Of a stretch of 64,000 bases of DNA, positions 36,790 through 44,800 are shown piece after piece. The DNA is from Desulfomicrobium baculatum DSM 4028 (GTDB taxonomy: Bacteria; Desulfobacterota; Desulfovibrionia; Desulfovibrionales; Desulfomicrobiaceae), in NCBI RefSeq assembly GCF_000023225.1, contig NC_013173.1:3474501-3538500 (forward strand), in the 5' to 3' direction. The stretch's first letter is position 1; each line of letters opens with the position of its first letter. The notes under the pieces are model-generated. The model was not told the DNA's origin and made no database searches. It was given only the letters and a program-made list of their open reading frames with translations. Position numbers and translations under genes: made by a program.

Positions 36790-38100
36790 ATGATCGATCG
36801 TTATACCCGCAAGGAAATGGGCGAGATCTGGACCCTGGAACACAAATTCAGGGTCTGGCTCGAAGTTGAGCTGGCCATCTGTGAAGGCTGGCACGCCATG
36901 GGCGTCATCCCCGCCGCAGACATGGCCCCCATCAGAGAAAAGGCCGATTTCGAATTGGACCGGATTCTCGAACTCGAGGAAACCACCAAGCACGACGTCA
37001 TCGCCTTCCTGACCGCCGTGGAGGAAAAGGTCGGCCCCTCGGCCAGATACATCCACCTCGGCTGCACGTCCTCGGACATCGTCGACACGGCCAACGCCGT
37101 GCTGCTGACCAGGGCTGGAAAAATCATCCTGGCCGATCTGGACAGGCTGCTCGGCACCCTCGAAACCATGGCCAAGACCTACCAGGGCAGGCTGTGCATG
37201 GGCCGCACCCACGGCATCCATGCCGAGCCGACCAGCTTCGGTCTCAAAATGGCCGTGTTCCACGCCGAGTTCCAGCGCCACCGGCAGCGCTGGGTCGACG
37301 CCCTGGAGAACATCCGCTTCGGCAAGATTTCCGGCGCGGTGGGCACCTACGCGCAGCTCGAGCCCGAGCTTGAGGAACGCGCCCTGACCATTCTCGGCCT
37401 TGAGGTGGACCCCATCTCGACCCAGGTCATCCAGCGCGACCGCTACGCCCAGTATTTCACCACCCTGGCGCTCATCGCCGGCGGCATCGAGCGTATCTGC
37501 GTGGAGCTTCGGCACCTGCAGCGCACCGAAGTGCTGGAGGTGGAAGAAGGTTTCGGCAAGGGCCAGAAGGGCTCCTCGGCCATGCCGCACAAGAAGAACC
37601 CCATTTCGGCCGAGAACCTGACGGGCCTGTCCCGCCTGGTCCGCACCAACGCCGTGGCCGCCATGGAAAACATGGCCCTGTGGCACGAACGCGACATCAG
37701 CCACTCGTCCGTCGAGCGCGTCATCATGCCCGATTCGACCATCATGGTGAACTACATGCTGAACCGCCTGAACGGGCTGCTTGCAAACCTGCGCATCATC
37801 CCCGAGAACATGGAGCGCAACCTGATGGGCTCCTACGGCCTCTTCTTCTCCCAGCGCGTGCTCATCGCCCTGGTGGAAGCGGGGTTGGACCGGCAGAAGG
37901 CCTACGTCATGGTCCAGGCCGTGGCCATGGACTGCTGGCGGGATCGGACCTCCTTTGAAGCCGCAGTACGAGGAGACGCGGGCATCACCGCCCATCTCTC
38001 CCCGGCCCGCCTGGATCAGGCTTTTGATCTGAACTACTATCTGCGACACGAACAGACCGTGTTCAACCGCGTTTTTTCGCAGGGGAAGAAAAATGATTGA
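36790..38100 (+). CDS. purB: Adenylosuccinate lyase
   Basis: 436 residues. PurB acts twice in purine synthesis, cleaving SAICAR and adenylosuccinate with release of fumarate. Seen: [10 protein letters not shown] at the N-terminus, [14 protein letters not shown], and the [14 protein letters not shown] segment with a catalytic histidine. The superfamily signature loop is [15 protein letters not shown] (mobile loop with the catalytic serine). [13 protein letters not shown] follows. The start at 36790 matches the family N-terminus. Its end overlaps pyrE by eight bases, joining a purine and a pyrimidine gene in one unit. Confidence 0.98.
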   Translation: MIDRYTRKEMGEIWTLEHKFRVWLEVELAICEGWHAMGVIPAADMAPIREKADFELDRILELEETTKHDVIAFLTAVEEKVGPSARYIHLGCTSSDIVDTANAVLLTRAGKIILADLDRLLGTLETMAKTYQGRLCMGRTHGIHAEPTSFGLKMAVFHAEFQRHRQRWVDALENIRFGKISGAVGTYAQLEPELEERALTILGLEVDPISTQVIQRDRYAQYFTTLALIAGGIERICVELRHLQRTEVLEVEEGFGKGQKGSSAMPHKKNPISAENLTGLSRLVRTNAVAAMENMALWHERDISHSSVERVIMPDSTIMVNYMLNRLNGLLANLRIIPENMERNLMGSYGLFFSQRVLIALVEAGLDRQKAYVMVQAVAMDCWRDRTSFEAAVRGDAGITAHLSPARLDQAFDLNYYLRHEQTVFNRVFSQGKKND

Positions 38101-38656
38101 TCTGAAGAGGCGTCTGGCCCGTCTGCTCATCGAGAAGTCCTACCTCGAAGGCGACTTCACCCTGACTTCGGGCAAGAAGAGCGACTACTATTTCGACTGC
38201 AAGCACACGGCCCTGCATCCCGAAGGGGCCTGGCTCATCGGCAAGCTTTTTCTGGACATGATCCGCGCCAAGGGCGGGGTCAAGGGCGTAGGCGGCATGA
38301 CGCTCGGCGCCGACCCGCTGGTATCAAGCGTGACGGTGGTCTCCCATTTGGAGGGCTACCCCCTGCCCGGGTTCATCATCCGCAAGCAGTCCAAGGGGCA
38401 CGGCACCAACCAGTATCTGGAGGGGCTGAAGAACTTCGAACCGGGGCAGAGCGTCTGCCTGCTCGAAGACGTGATCACCACCGGCGGCACACTGCTCACG
38501 GCAGTTGAGCGCGTGCGCGACCAGGGCCTCAGTATCGCCTGTATCATGGGCGTGCTCGACCGCGAACAGGGCGGCCGGGAGAATCTGGAAAAAGCCGGAT
38601 TCGACCTGCAGACCATCTTCACCCGCAAAGAACTGCTCGAAACCGCCAAAAGCTAG
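38093..38656 (+). CDS. pyrE: Orotate phosphoribosyltransferase
   Basis: 187 residues. PyrE adds phosphoribose to orotate to give OMP. N-terminal FTLTSGKKSDYYFDCK binds orotate and phosphate, and the type I PRPP loop is LLEDVITTGGTLLTAVERV. The IRKQSKGHGTNQYLEG region carries the flexible lysine loop. It starts inside purB with an eight-base overlap and AGGGGAAG upstream, so translation is probably coupled. The rest of the pyrimidine genes in this window (pyrB, pyrC) are on the other side of dnaA. Confidence 0.97.
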   Translation: MIDLKRRLARLLIEKSYLEGDFTLTSGKKSDYYFDCKHTALHPEGAWLIGKLFLDMIRAKGGVKGVGGMTLGADPLVSSVTVVSHLEGYPLPGFIIRKQSKGHGTNQYLEGLKNFEPGQSVCLLEDVITTGGTLLTAVERVRDQGLSIACIMGVLDREQGGRENLEKAGFDLQTIFTRKELLETAKS

Positions 38657-38684
38657 GGAGGCTCCGGCCTCCCGTTCCACCACC

Positions 38685-39914
38685 ATGGACACCCGCACCT
38701 TCATCCTCATCGCGGCGTTCCTGTCACTCCTGTTTGCCGCCCCGGCCCGGCCCCAGAGCTGGACCGCCTCCCTTGCCCCGCATCCAAAGGCGCCGCCGCT
38801 GTTCATGGCCGTGGACATGGCCCGGCAACGCGCCTTTGTGGTCCGCAACAAGGATGGGGAACTCAAAAAAATGAAAGACATGTCCTGCACGACAGGCATG
38901 CACGGCGGCGGCAAGCTCCTCGAAGGCGACCGCAAGACCCCTGAAGGCGTCTATTTCCTGCAGGGCAAGGCTACGGGAGGGCTCGATTTCGACAGCTTCG
39001 GCAACACGGCCTTTCCGCTTAATTACCCCAATCCAGTGGACCGCATCCAGGGCAAGACCGGCAACGGGATCATGATCCACGGCCGTGGGCGCAGCTTCGG
39101 ACCGCGCCAGACCCTTGGCTGCGTTGTCCTTGAAAACGACGACGTGGACACGCTGGACCGGCATGTGCGCATCCACGCCACTCCGGTGGTCATCGCGGAA
39201 TCGGTGAGTTTGACCGGCAAGGCAGGGCCGCCACCGGAGATCGTTCTCGGCACCTGGGGCTGGATCAAGGCCCGGGAGCGGCGCGAGAATGCTTTTTTCG
39301 AGATCTACGATCCCGCGCGCTTTGAAAAATCGACGGGTATGAGCTTTGCCCGTTTCCGGCAGAAAATCCTGCAGGAATTCGCCACCTCCCGGTGGATCGA
39401 CCTCCGCATAGAGGACCTGCAGGTCGTGCAGGGGCCGGACTACATGGTCTCGGTCTTTGCCGAGCGCACCCTGCCGCATGGGGAACAGGGCTGGCGCAGA
39501 CTGTACTGGATGCGTCAGGTCGAGCTCTGGAAGATCGTGGGCGAGGAGTGGATTCCGCAGAATCTGGGCGGCAGCGTGGACTACGCCCAGCTGGTCGGCA
39601 AGGAGATTCGTGAGCGGTTGCAGGAATGCGCCCAGGCTTGGGACAAGGGTGACCTCAAAACCCTCCTGCGGGCCTACGACCGGACCGGTAGGCGCAATGA
39701 CGCGCAAGGCCGCGAAGCCGTCGCCGCATCGCTTGAACGCGACATGGCGGCCAAAAAGAAAAATCCCTACAGCGCCGAATCCATGGTGCGGGTCACCAAA
39801 CACGGCGTCGAGGCCAAACTCAAGGCGGACGGACACTCCCGGACCATCCTCTTTCTGCCCGGGGCCTTTAACACCTGGCTCATCGTTAGCGACGAGGCGG
39901 CGAAGCAGCCATGA
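38685..39914 (+). CDS. Exported L,D-transpeptidase (YkuD) with C-terminal NTF2-like region
   Basis: 409 residues. Signal peptide 1-about 22 (FILIAAFLSLLFAAPARP), so periplasmic. The YkuD catalytic domain follows: GDRKTPEGVYFL, then IHGRGRSF and the cysteine nucleophile in TLGCVVLEN, the usual H...(S/T)xGC order. From about residue 200 two related segments, each with a helix then a beta-sheet ending in WKIVGEEW or TWLIVSDE, resemble NTF2-like modules. The enzyme would crosslink peptidoglycan or attach lipoprotein to it. Ribosome site is weak at the chosen ATG. It overlaps the next gene by four bases. Confidence 0.9.
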   Translation: MDTRTFILIAAFLSLLFAAPARPQSWTASLAPHPKAPPLFMAVDMARQRAFVVRNKDGELKKMKDMSCTTGMHGGGKLLEGDRKTPEGVYFLQGKATGGLDFDSFGNTAFPLNYPNPVDRIQGKTGNGIMIHGRGRSFGPRQTLGCVVLENDDVDTLDRHVRIHATPVVIAESVSLTGKAGPPPEIVLGTWGWIKARERRENAFFEIYDPARFEKSTGMSFARFRQKILQEFATSRWIDLRIEDLQVVQGPDYMVSVFAERTLPHGEQGWRRLYWMRQVELWKIVGEEWIPQNLGGSVDYAQLVGKEIRERLQECAQAWDKGDLKTLLRAYDRTGRRNDAQGREAVAASLERDMAAKKKNPYSAESMVRVTKHGVEAKLKADGHSRTILFLPGAFNTWLIVSDEAAKQP

Positions 39915-40684
39915 CCTTCACCAACCTGCCCCTGCGCTACATCGAAGAGCACCCTCGTTATCTTGACCTCTTTCTGACCCGCAAGGTGAACCCCGAGCTT
40001 GGCCTTGACGCCCTGGCCCTCGATACGTTTTCGGCCGAATGGCACAGGAGGACCGCCCGCATTTTTCATGACGCGGGCCTGACCTGCGCCGTGCACCTGC
40101 CCTTTTTCGACCTGCGCCCGGGAAGCCTCGACCCCATGATCCTGAAAGCGAGCAGGGAACGCCTGCAGCAAGCCGTGGACACGGCCCAGGTCTACGCCCC
40201 GGCCCACTTCATCGCCCACCTGGACTACAACAGAGTCATCTATTCCCATTTTCAGGACGCATGGCTTGAAAATTCCCTGCGCACCTGGGAGCTTGTGCTG
40301 GATCAAACGGCAGATGCGCCGCTTTACCTTGAAAACGTGTTTGAACTGAGCCCGGACCATCATGTGCGCGTGCTGCAAGGACTTGGAGGCAAGGCCGGAG
40401 CCTGCCTGGACGTGGGGCACTGGCACTGTTTCGCCGCAGGCCGCAAGCGGGGGAATCTAATGCAGTGGCTCGCGGCCCTGTCCCCCTTCCCCCTGCACCT
40501 GCATCTGCACGACAACGATGGCGACTCCGACGCCCACCTTGGCCTGGGTCAGGGCTTGATCCCCTGGGACCAGCTCTGGACAGGCCTTGCGGGCCGGAAG
40601 GTTTCGGCCACCTTCGAACCGCACACAAAGGACGCCTTCCTGGCCACCCGGAACTACCTACGCGACCACGACCTGAAGCTCTAA
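39911..40684 (+). CDS. Xylose isomerase-like TIM-barrel protein
   Basis: 257 residues of the AP endonuclease 2/xylose isomerase-like barrel. Metal-binding positions are visible in the strands: AVHLPFFDL, FIAHLDYN, LYLENVFE, ACLDVGHWH, HLHLHDNDGDSDAHLGLGQG and ATFEPH. The residues H, E, D-H and D/H fit a two- or three-zinc hydrolase or isomerase. The reaction is unknown. It resembles, in motif order, the CbiR-like protein at 62408-63118 (both have CLDVGH), so a cobamide role is one option. It overlaps the L,D-transpeptidase stop by four bases and is the last gene before the Fic operator region. Confidence 0.82.
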   Translation: MTFTNLPLRYIEEHPRYLDLFLTRKVNPELGLDALALDTFSAEWHRRTARIFHDAGLTCAVHLPFFDLRPGSLDPMILKASRERLQQAVDTAQVYAPAHFIAHLDYNRVIYSHFQDAWLENSLRTWELVLDQTADAPLYLENVFELSPDHHVRVLQGLGGKAGACLDVGHWHCFAAGRKRGNLMQWLAALSPFPLHLHLHDNDGDSDAHLGLGQGLIPWDQLWTGLAGRKVSATFEPHTKDAFLATRNYLRDHDLKL

Positions 40685-40704
40685 TCAGCGCGCGTCGCAG
40701 AGAT

Positions 40705-40774
40705 AATCGCGACATAAATCACGACACGCGCCTTGCAAATCGCGACAAATCGTGACACATCCATGTCGTGATTT
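40705..40774. promoter_or_regulatory. Operator-like array of five AAATCRYGACA elements upstream of fic-like gene
   Basis: Four direct copies at 40705-40714, 40717-40726, 40738-40747 and 40748-40757 (core AATCGCGACA or variants) and one inverted copy at 40764-40774 (TGTCGTGATTT). A weaker inverted copy TGTCATCATTT follows at 40774-40784. They fill the 119-base gap before the Fic start. Repeated half-sites next to a gene encoding its own winged-helix domain suggest autoregulation. Confidence 0.75.
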
Positions 40775-40803
40775 GTCATCATTTGTCACGGTAAGGCCCG
40801 CGC

Positions 40804-42198
40804 ATGCATATTTCCGCCCAGAGACATGAAGAAATCCGGCAGCTTCTGCTCCAATATCCTGACGGACTAACCAGCACCGCCATCAGCGCGGCGCTGCGAA
40901 ATCCGCCGCATCAACGCACGGTGCAACGCTGGCTGTCCGAACTCGTGGCCATCGGAGCCGTGGCCGTTTCCGGTCGCGCTAGAGCCACCGTCTATCAGCT
41001 GACCGCCCTGTTCGGCCCCCAGCCAACGCTGCTAGCGGAGCCGTCAGCATTGTTTGACGCCACAGACGGCATTCCCCTGTCAGAACAAGGTAGAGAAATT
41101 TGTGCCTATGTCCGACGCCCACGGACAGGCCGAACGCCTATTGGTTATGATCGAAACTTCCTGGACGACTACGTTCCAAGCCTGAGCTGGTATTTGAGCG
41201 AGGCCACGAGAAGGCATTTGCGGGCTATCGGCGAGACGGACGCGTTCGGCCGACCGGCCGGCACGCACGGCCGGGCTATTTTGAACCGACTTCTGATTGA
41301 CTTGTCCTGGGCCTCCAGCCGTCTGGAAGGCAACACCTACTCCCGGCTTGATACGAAAGAGCTGATCGAATTCGGTCGCCATGCGGAAGGCAAAGATGCC
41401 CAGGACGCCCAGATGATCCTGAACCACAAGGCGGCCATCGAATTGTTGCTCGATGAAGCCGATGCCGTGGGTTTTGACGCGCAGACCGTGCTCAGCCTGC
41501 ACGGCCTCCTTTCAGAGAACCTGATGCCTGATCCGGATGCATCGGGGCGTTTGCGGTTCAGGCCCGTGCAGATCAGCGGGTCAGTCTTCATTCCCCTGGC
41601 CATGCCGCAGGTTATCGAAGAATGTTTTCACAGCATTCTGAACAAGGCGGCGGCCATTACCGACCCATTCGAACAGGCGTTTTTCGTGTTGGTCCAGCTT
41701 CCGTGCCTCCAACCTTTCGAAGATGTGAACAAGCGCGTCTCACGGCTTGGCGCGAATATTCCGCTGCTCAAAAACAATCTCTCGCCGCTGACATTCATCG
41801 ATGTTCCGGACCGGACCTATGTCGATGCGATCCTGGGCGTGTACGAAATGAACCGCATCGAATTGCTGCGGGACCTCTTTGTCTGGGCATACGAACGCTC
41901 GGCCAAGGAATACGTGGCCGTGCGCAAGAGCCTGGCCGACCCGGACCCTTTGCGTCTGCGTTACAGGCAGGAATTGAGGGAGATTGTCGCTGATATCGTG
42001 CGCTCCAGACGACAGGATGTGCTAGAGGCCATGGAGCGGTTTGCGCATGAACGGATTAAAGCCCGGGACCGGGAAGCCTTTGTCGAAATGGTTCAGGACG
42101 AATTAAAGCGCCTTCACCCGGGAACGCTGGCCAGATATCGACTCCGGCTTTCCGAATTCGAAGCGTGGCGGGAGGCAAGAAAAGCTCTCATGAGCTGA
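40804..42198 (+). CDS. Fic-like protein with N-terminal winged helix and altered catalytic motif
   Basis: 464 residues. Residues 5-66 look like a winged helix (EEIRQLLLQYPDGLTSTAIS ... TVQRWLSELVAIGAV). A class II-type inhibitory motif SSRLEGN (171-177) precedes the Fic core. The Fic signature, normally HPFxDGNGRxxR, reads QPFEDVNKRVSR (303-314): the catalytic His is Gln and both Gly of GNG are Val and Lys, while Asn and Arg are kept. NIPLLKNNLSPLTFIDVP follows. Classical AMP transfer seems unlikely; the protein may use another chemistry or act as a regulator. AAGG lies seven bases before the ATG. The gene stands alone between a housekeeping run and a convergent gene. Confidence 0.88.
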   Translation: MHISAQRHEEIRQLLLQYPDGLTSTAISAALRNPPHQRTVQRWLSELVAIGAVAVSGRARATVYQLTALFGPQPTLLAEPSALFDATDGIPLSEQGREICAYVRRPRTGRTPIGYDRNFLDDYVPSLSWYLSEATRRHLRAIGETDAFGRPAGTHGRAILNRLLIDLSWASSRLEGNTYSRLDTKELIEFGRHAEGKDAQDAQMILNHKAAIELLLDEADAVGFDAQTVLSLHGLLSENLMPDPDASGRLRFRPVQISGSVFIPLAMPQVIEECFHSILNKAAAITDPFEQAFFVLVQLPCLQPFEDVNKRVSRLGANIPLLKNNLSPLTFIDVPDRTYVDAILGVYEMNRIELLRDLFVWAYERSAKEYVAVRKSLADPDPLRLRYRQELREIVADIVRSRRQDVLEAMERFAHERIKARDREAFVEMVQDELKRLHPGTLARYRLRLSEFEAWREARKALMS

Positions 42199-42223
42199 AG
42201 AATGCGTCGTGCATGGAAAAGAG

Positions 42224-42250
42224 CGTGGCGGGCATGAGAGCCCCGCCACG
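42224..42250 (-). terminator. Terminator between convergent fic-like and GT39 genes
   Basis: CGTGGCGGG (42224-42232) pairs with CCCGCCACG (42242-42250), a 9-bp stem and 9-base loop. On the minus strand CTCTTTTCC follows, giving a partial T-run for the GT39 gene; on the plus strand there is none. Confidence 0.65.
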
Positions 42251-43807
42251 TCAAAAAGAGCCGCCTTCCTGCTCCGGCCACGCGCCCTTGTAGCCCCGAC
42301 ACAGGAAGATGGTGAAGGTCTGGCCGGTGCGTTTGCCGTGCGCCGTGGTCACGACCCTGGGTTCATCCACGCTCTCGAACAGGGGGAGCACCCTGTCTGA
42401 AACCTTGTCCTTTTGACCCCTGTAGACAAAGACCGCATTTTGCATCCCGCTGTCCGGACCGGGCCACAGATCGTACTGGTTCATCTTGCGCCCCCCGGCC
42501 AGACAGAACGCCCTTTTCTGGCCCGGAACGTAAAAACCCAGCTCCGCCGTAACTCCGTATTCACTGCCAAAAACAAAGACTGTGTCCTCCCCGCCCAGCT
42601 CATCCCTGGCCTTGGCCACCTGCGCGCCCAAGTCCTGCCAGCCCATGAGCCGGTGCACCGGATTCTTGGGGCTGTCGAAGGGGATGAACCCTTGCAGATG
42701 CAAGAGGATGAAGACGACAGCGCCCAGGGCGGGCCAGGCGAAGCGCCATTTGGGACGCGGGTCGCGGTGCGTGAAACGCTCCACGGCCAGGGCCGCGAGC
42801 ATGATTCCGGCCGGATAGGCAGTGGCCGACCAGTTGGCTTCGACCTTGGTGTGCAGGCTCCAGAACAGGAAAAAGAGCCACACGGGCCAGAAAAAGACGG
42901 TCAGAATGATGCCCACGGACCGGGAGAGCCAGGGAAAGGTGGGTTCTTCGCTGCGTTTCAAAAGCTGACGGCCGACCAGCCAGGCGCCGATAAACAGGAA
43001 CACGAACCACCACGGGGTGACCACGCCAAGCTGGCTGCCCAGATATTCTGGAAAGTTCTTCAGTTCGAAAAAGACCTTGGCCTTGTCCCCGGCCATGGCC
43101 CCGCGATACAGGACGTGCTTGATCCCGACCCAGCCGTTGGTGACGTTCCAGATCAGAATGGGCAACATGCCGGCCAGGCCCCCGATGCCCAGGGTTTTCA
43201 GGAGCCGGGGCCAGAAAAGCGCGGGCATTTCCTGTTTGCGCCCGATCCAGAACGCGGCCGCCAGCGCCAGAGGAATGAACAGCACCATGGTATATTTGGC
43301 CGTGATCCCGAGCGTGAGAAACAGCCCGAGCATGATGAACGCCGCAAGGTGACCCTTGTCCACGGTTACGCTAAGGCAGATCATGCCCAGGAGCCAGCAG
43401 ACCAGGAGCGGGTTGTCCGTGGTCATAAGGAGGCCCCCGGCCATGAAGAGCATGGTCGTGTTCAGGACGACGAGGGTCCAGAAGGCGGTGCGGATGCGTT
43501 TCAGATAAATGCCGATCCAACCCAGCACGGCCACCTGCATGATCATCGCCCCGACCATGGCCCCGGCGCGCACCCCGAGCTCCGTGGCCCCTAGAAAGAC
43601 CGTGCCGACATAATTGATGAACGCGATAAGCGGCCCCTTGGAATAATAGGACCACTGCAGGGTCCGGCTCCAGTCCCAGTATTGGGCCTCGTCGGGCGCG
43701 AGGTTGAGTTGCCCCGTGACCACGAACCAGTATCTGGCCAGGGTCGCGGCCGTGATCAAAAGAAGACTCAAAGCCCAATACAGGGCGGATTCGTGGCGAT
43801 CGGTCAT
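42251..43807 (-). CDS. GT39 (PMT/ArnT-like) membrane glycosyltransferase
   Basis: 518 residues with about ten membrane helices and a C-terminal soluble domain of roughly 110 residues. The first loop motif LAPDEAQYWDWSRTLQWSYYSKGP carries the acidic pair (DE) that in this family is catalytic, followed by MTTDNPLL. Such enzymes move a sugar from a polyprenyl-phosphate carrier to lipid A or protein on the periplasmic side. Substrate not predictable. AGGAGGG precedes the ATG at 43807, which overlaps the rluA-type stop by four bases. Upstream in-frame extension runs inside that gene and is rejected. Confidence 0.9.
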   Translation of the reverse strand: MTDRHESALYWALSLLLITAATLARYWFVVTGQLNLAPDEAQYWDWSRTLQWSYYSKGPLIAFINYVGTVFLGATELGVRAGAMVGAMIMQVAVLGWIGIYLKRIRTAFWTLVVLNTTMLFMAGGLLMTTDNPLLVCWLLGMICLSVTVDKGHLAAFIMLGLFLTLGITAKYTMVLFIPLALAAAFWIGRKQEMPALFWPRLLKTLGIGGLAGMLPILIWNVTNGWVGIKHVLYRGAMAGDKAKVFFELKNFPEYLGSQLGVVTPWWFVFLFIGAWLVGRQLLKRSEEPTFPWLSRSVGIILTVFFWPVWLFFLFWSLHTKVEANWSATAYPAGIMLAALAVERFTHRDPRPKWRFAWPALGAVVFILLHLQGFIPFDSPKNPVHRLMGWQDLGAQVAKARDELGGEDTVFVFGSEYGVTAELGFYVPGQKRAFCLAGGRKMNQYDLWPGPDSGMQNAVFVYRGQKDKVSDRVLPLFESVDEPRVVTTAHGKRTGQTFTIFLCRGYKGAWPEQEGGSF

Positions 43808-44724
43808 ATGGTTCCCTCCTTGGCGGGAGCTGCGGCGAGAATATTCTTGATGTCCTGCGCATGACCGGGGTCGATGCGAAACTCGTCCTGCCAGGGCGGC
43901 AGGACAAAAAATGAGTGTCCGGGCCAGGAAAGGGCGGCCGCATGCAGAAGAAGCCCTCCGCCCTGGCCATAGCGGGGGTCGCCGACAATGGCGTGACCGC
44001 AATCGGCCAGATGAACCCGGATCTGATGGGTGCGCCCCGTGCCGAGCACGACCAGCAGCAGGCTTTTCCCAGCCGTCACAAGCACTGGATGAACATGGGA
44101 CACGGCCCGCTTACCCTGCCCGGAGACCACCTGCTCACCGCTTCCGGTTTGGGCCTTGGCCAGCTCCGAAACAACCGTCCGCCAGCCGGCCGCTGCCCAT
44201 GCCCCTTCCACCCAGCACAGATAGCCCTTGGTCAGCGTGGGCCATGACGCGTGCATCGCACGCAGAAAATCATGGGTCTTGGCGCAGAGCAGAAGCCCGG
44301 ACGTGTCGCGGTCCAGGCGATGCACAGGGATGGGCACGAAGGCCTGCCCCGCAAAGCAGGCCTTCAGCCGATCGTGCACGGAGTCGGTCCAGCCCGTGCC
44401 GCCATGAACGGGCAATCCGGCGAGCTTGTCGATCACGAGCATCTCGTCGTTCTCGAACACTCCCCGCAGCCCCGGCAGATCGCGCAGGCTCTTTTCCTTG
44501 CGTTGCACGGTGACGGGCGGAACGCGCACTGTCTGTCCCGTCAACACGCGATCGAAGGGCTTGCAGCGGCGGCCGTCGATGCGCACCTGTCCTGTACGCA
44601 CCAGACGCATGAACAGGCCCGTCGGAAGCGTCCCCAGCCGGGCCTCCAGAAAGGAGACGAGCTTGCGGCCGTTTTCCTCGCGCCCGACCTCCACCAACTG
44701 AACCGACGTCCTTTCCGACTGCAT
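43804..44724 (-). CDS. RluA-family pseudouridine synthase
   Basis: 306 residues. An S4-like RNA-binding region is at the N-terminus (GRKLVSFLEARLG ... GQVRIDGRRCKPFDRVLTGQTVRVP), followed by the RluA/RluC/RluD catalytic domain with the signature HRLDRDTSGLLL, whose aspartate attacks uridine. GTGRTHQIRVHLADCGHAIVGDPRYG is the conserved C-terminal block. The likely target is 23S rRNA or tRNA; which uridines cannot be told. The ATG at 44724 has GGAGGG upstream. It is cotranscribed with the GT39 gene by a four-base overlap and divergent from the RsmF-like gene. Confidence 0.94.
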   Translation of the reverse strand: MQSERTSVQLVEVGREENGRKLVSFLEARLGTLPTGLFMRLVRTGQVRIDGRRCKPFDRVLTGQTVRVPPVTVQRKEKSLRDLPGLRGVFENDEMLVIDKLAGLPVHGGTGWTDSVHDRLKACFAGQAFVPIPVHRLDRDTSGLLLCAKTHDFLRAMHASWPTLTKGYLCWVEGAWAAAGWRTVVSELAKAQTGSGEQVVSGQGKRAVSHVHPVLVTAGKSLLLVVLGTGRTHQIRVHLADCGHAIVGDPRYGQGGGLLLHAAALSWPGHSFFVLPPWQDEFRIDPGHAQDIKNILAAAPAKEGTI

Positions 44725-44800
44725 GGACCCTCCGCTTTGACAGGCCCTTTCTTGATGGCTACAGGGGCTCTTGTCAAATAAGCCTTTAAACCACCCCTCT

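Noticed and set aside
40705..40784. Possibility that the short repeats before the Fic-like gene are a CRISPR remnant
   Set aside because: Units are about 11 bases with variable short spacing and both orientations, unlike CRISPR repeats; an operator array fits better.
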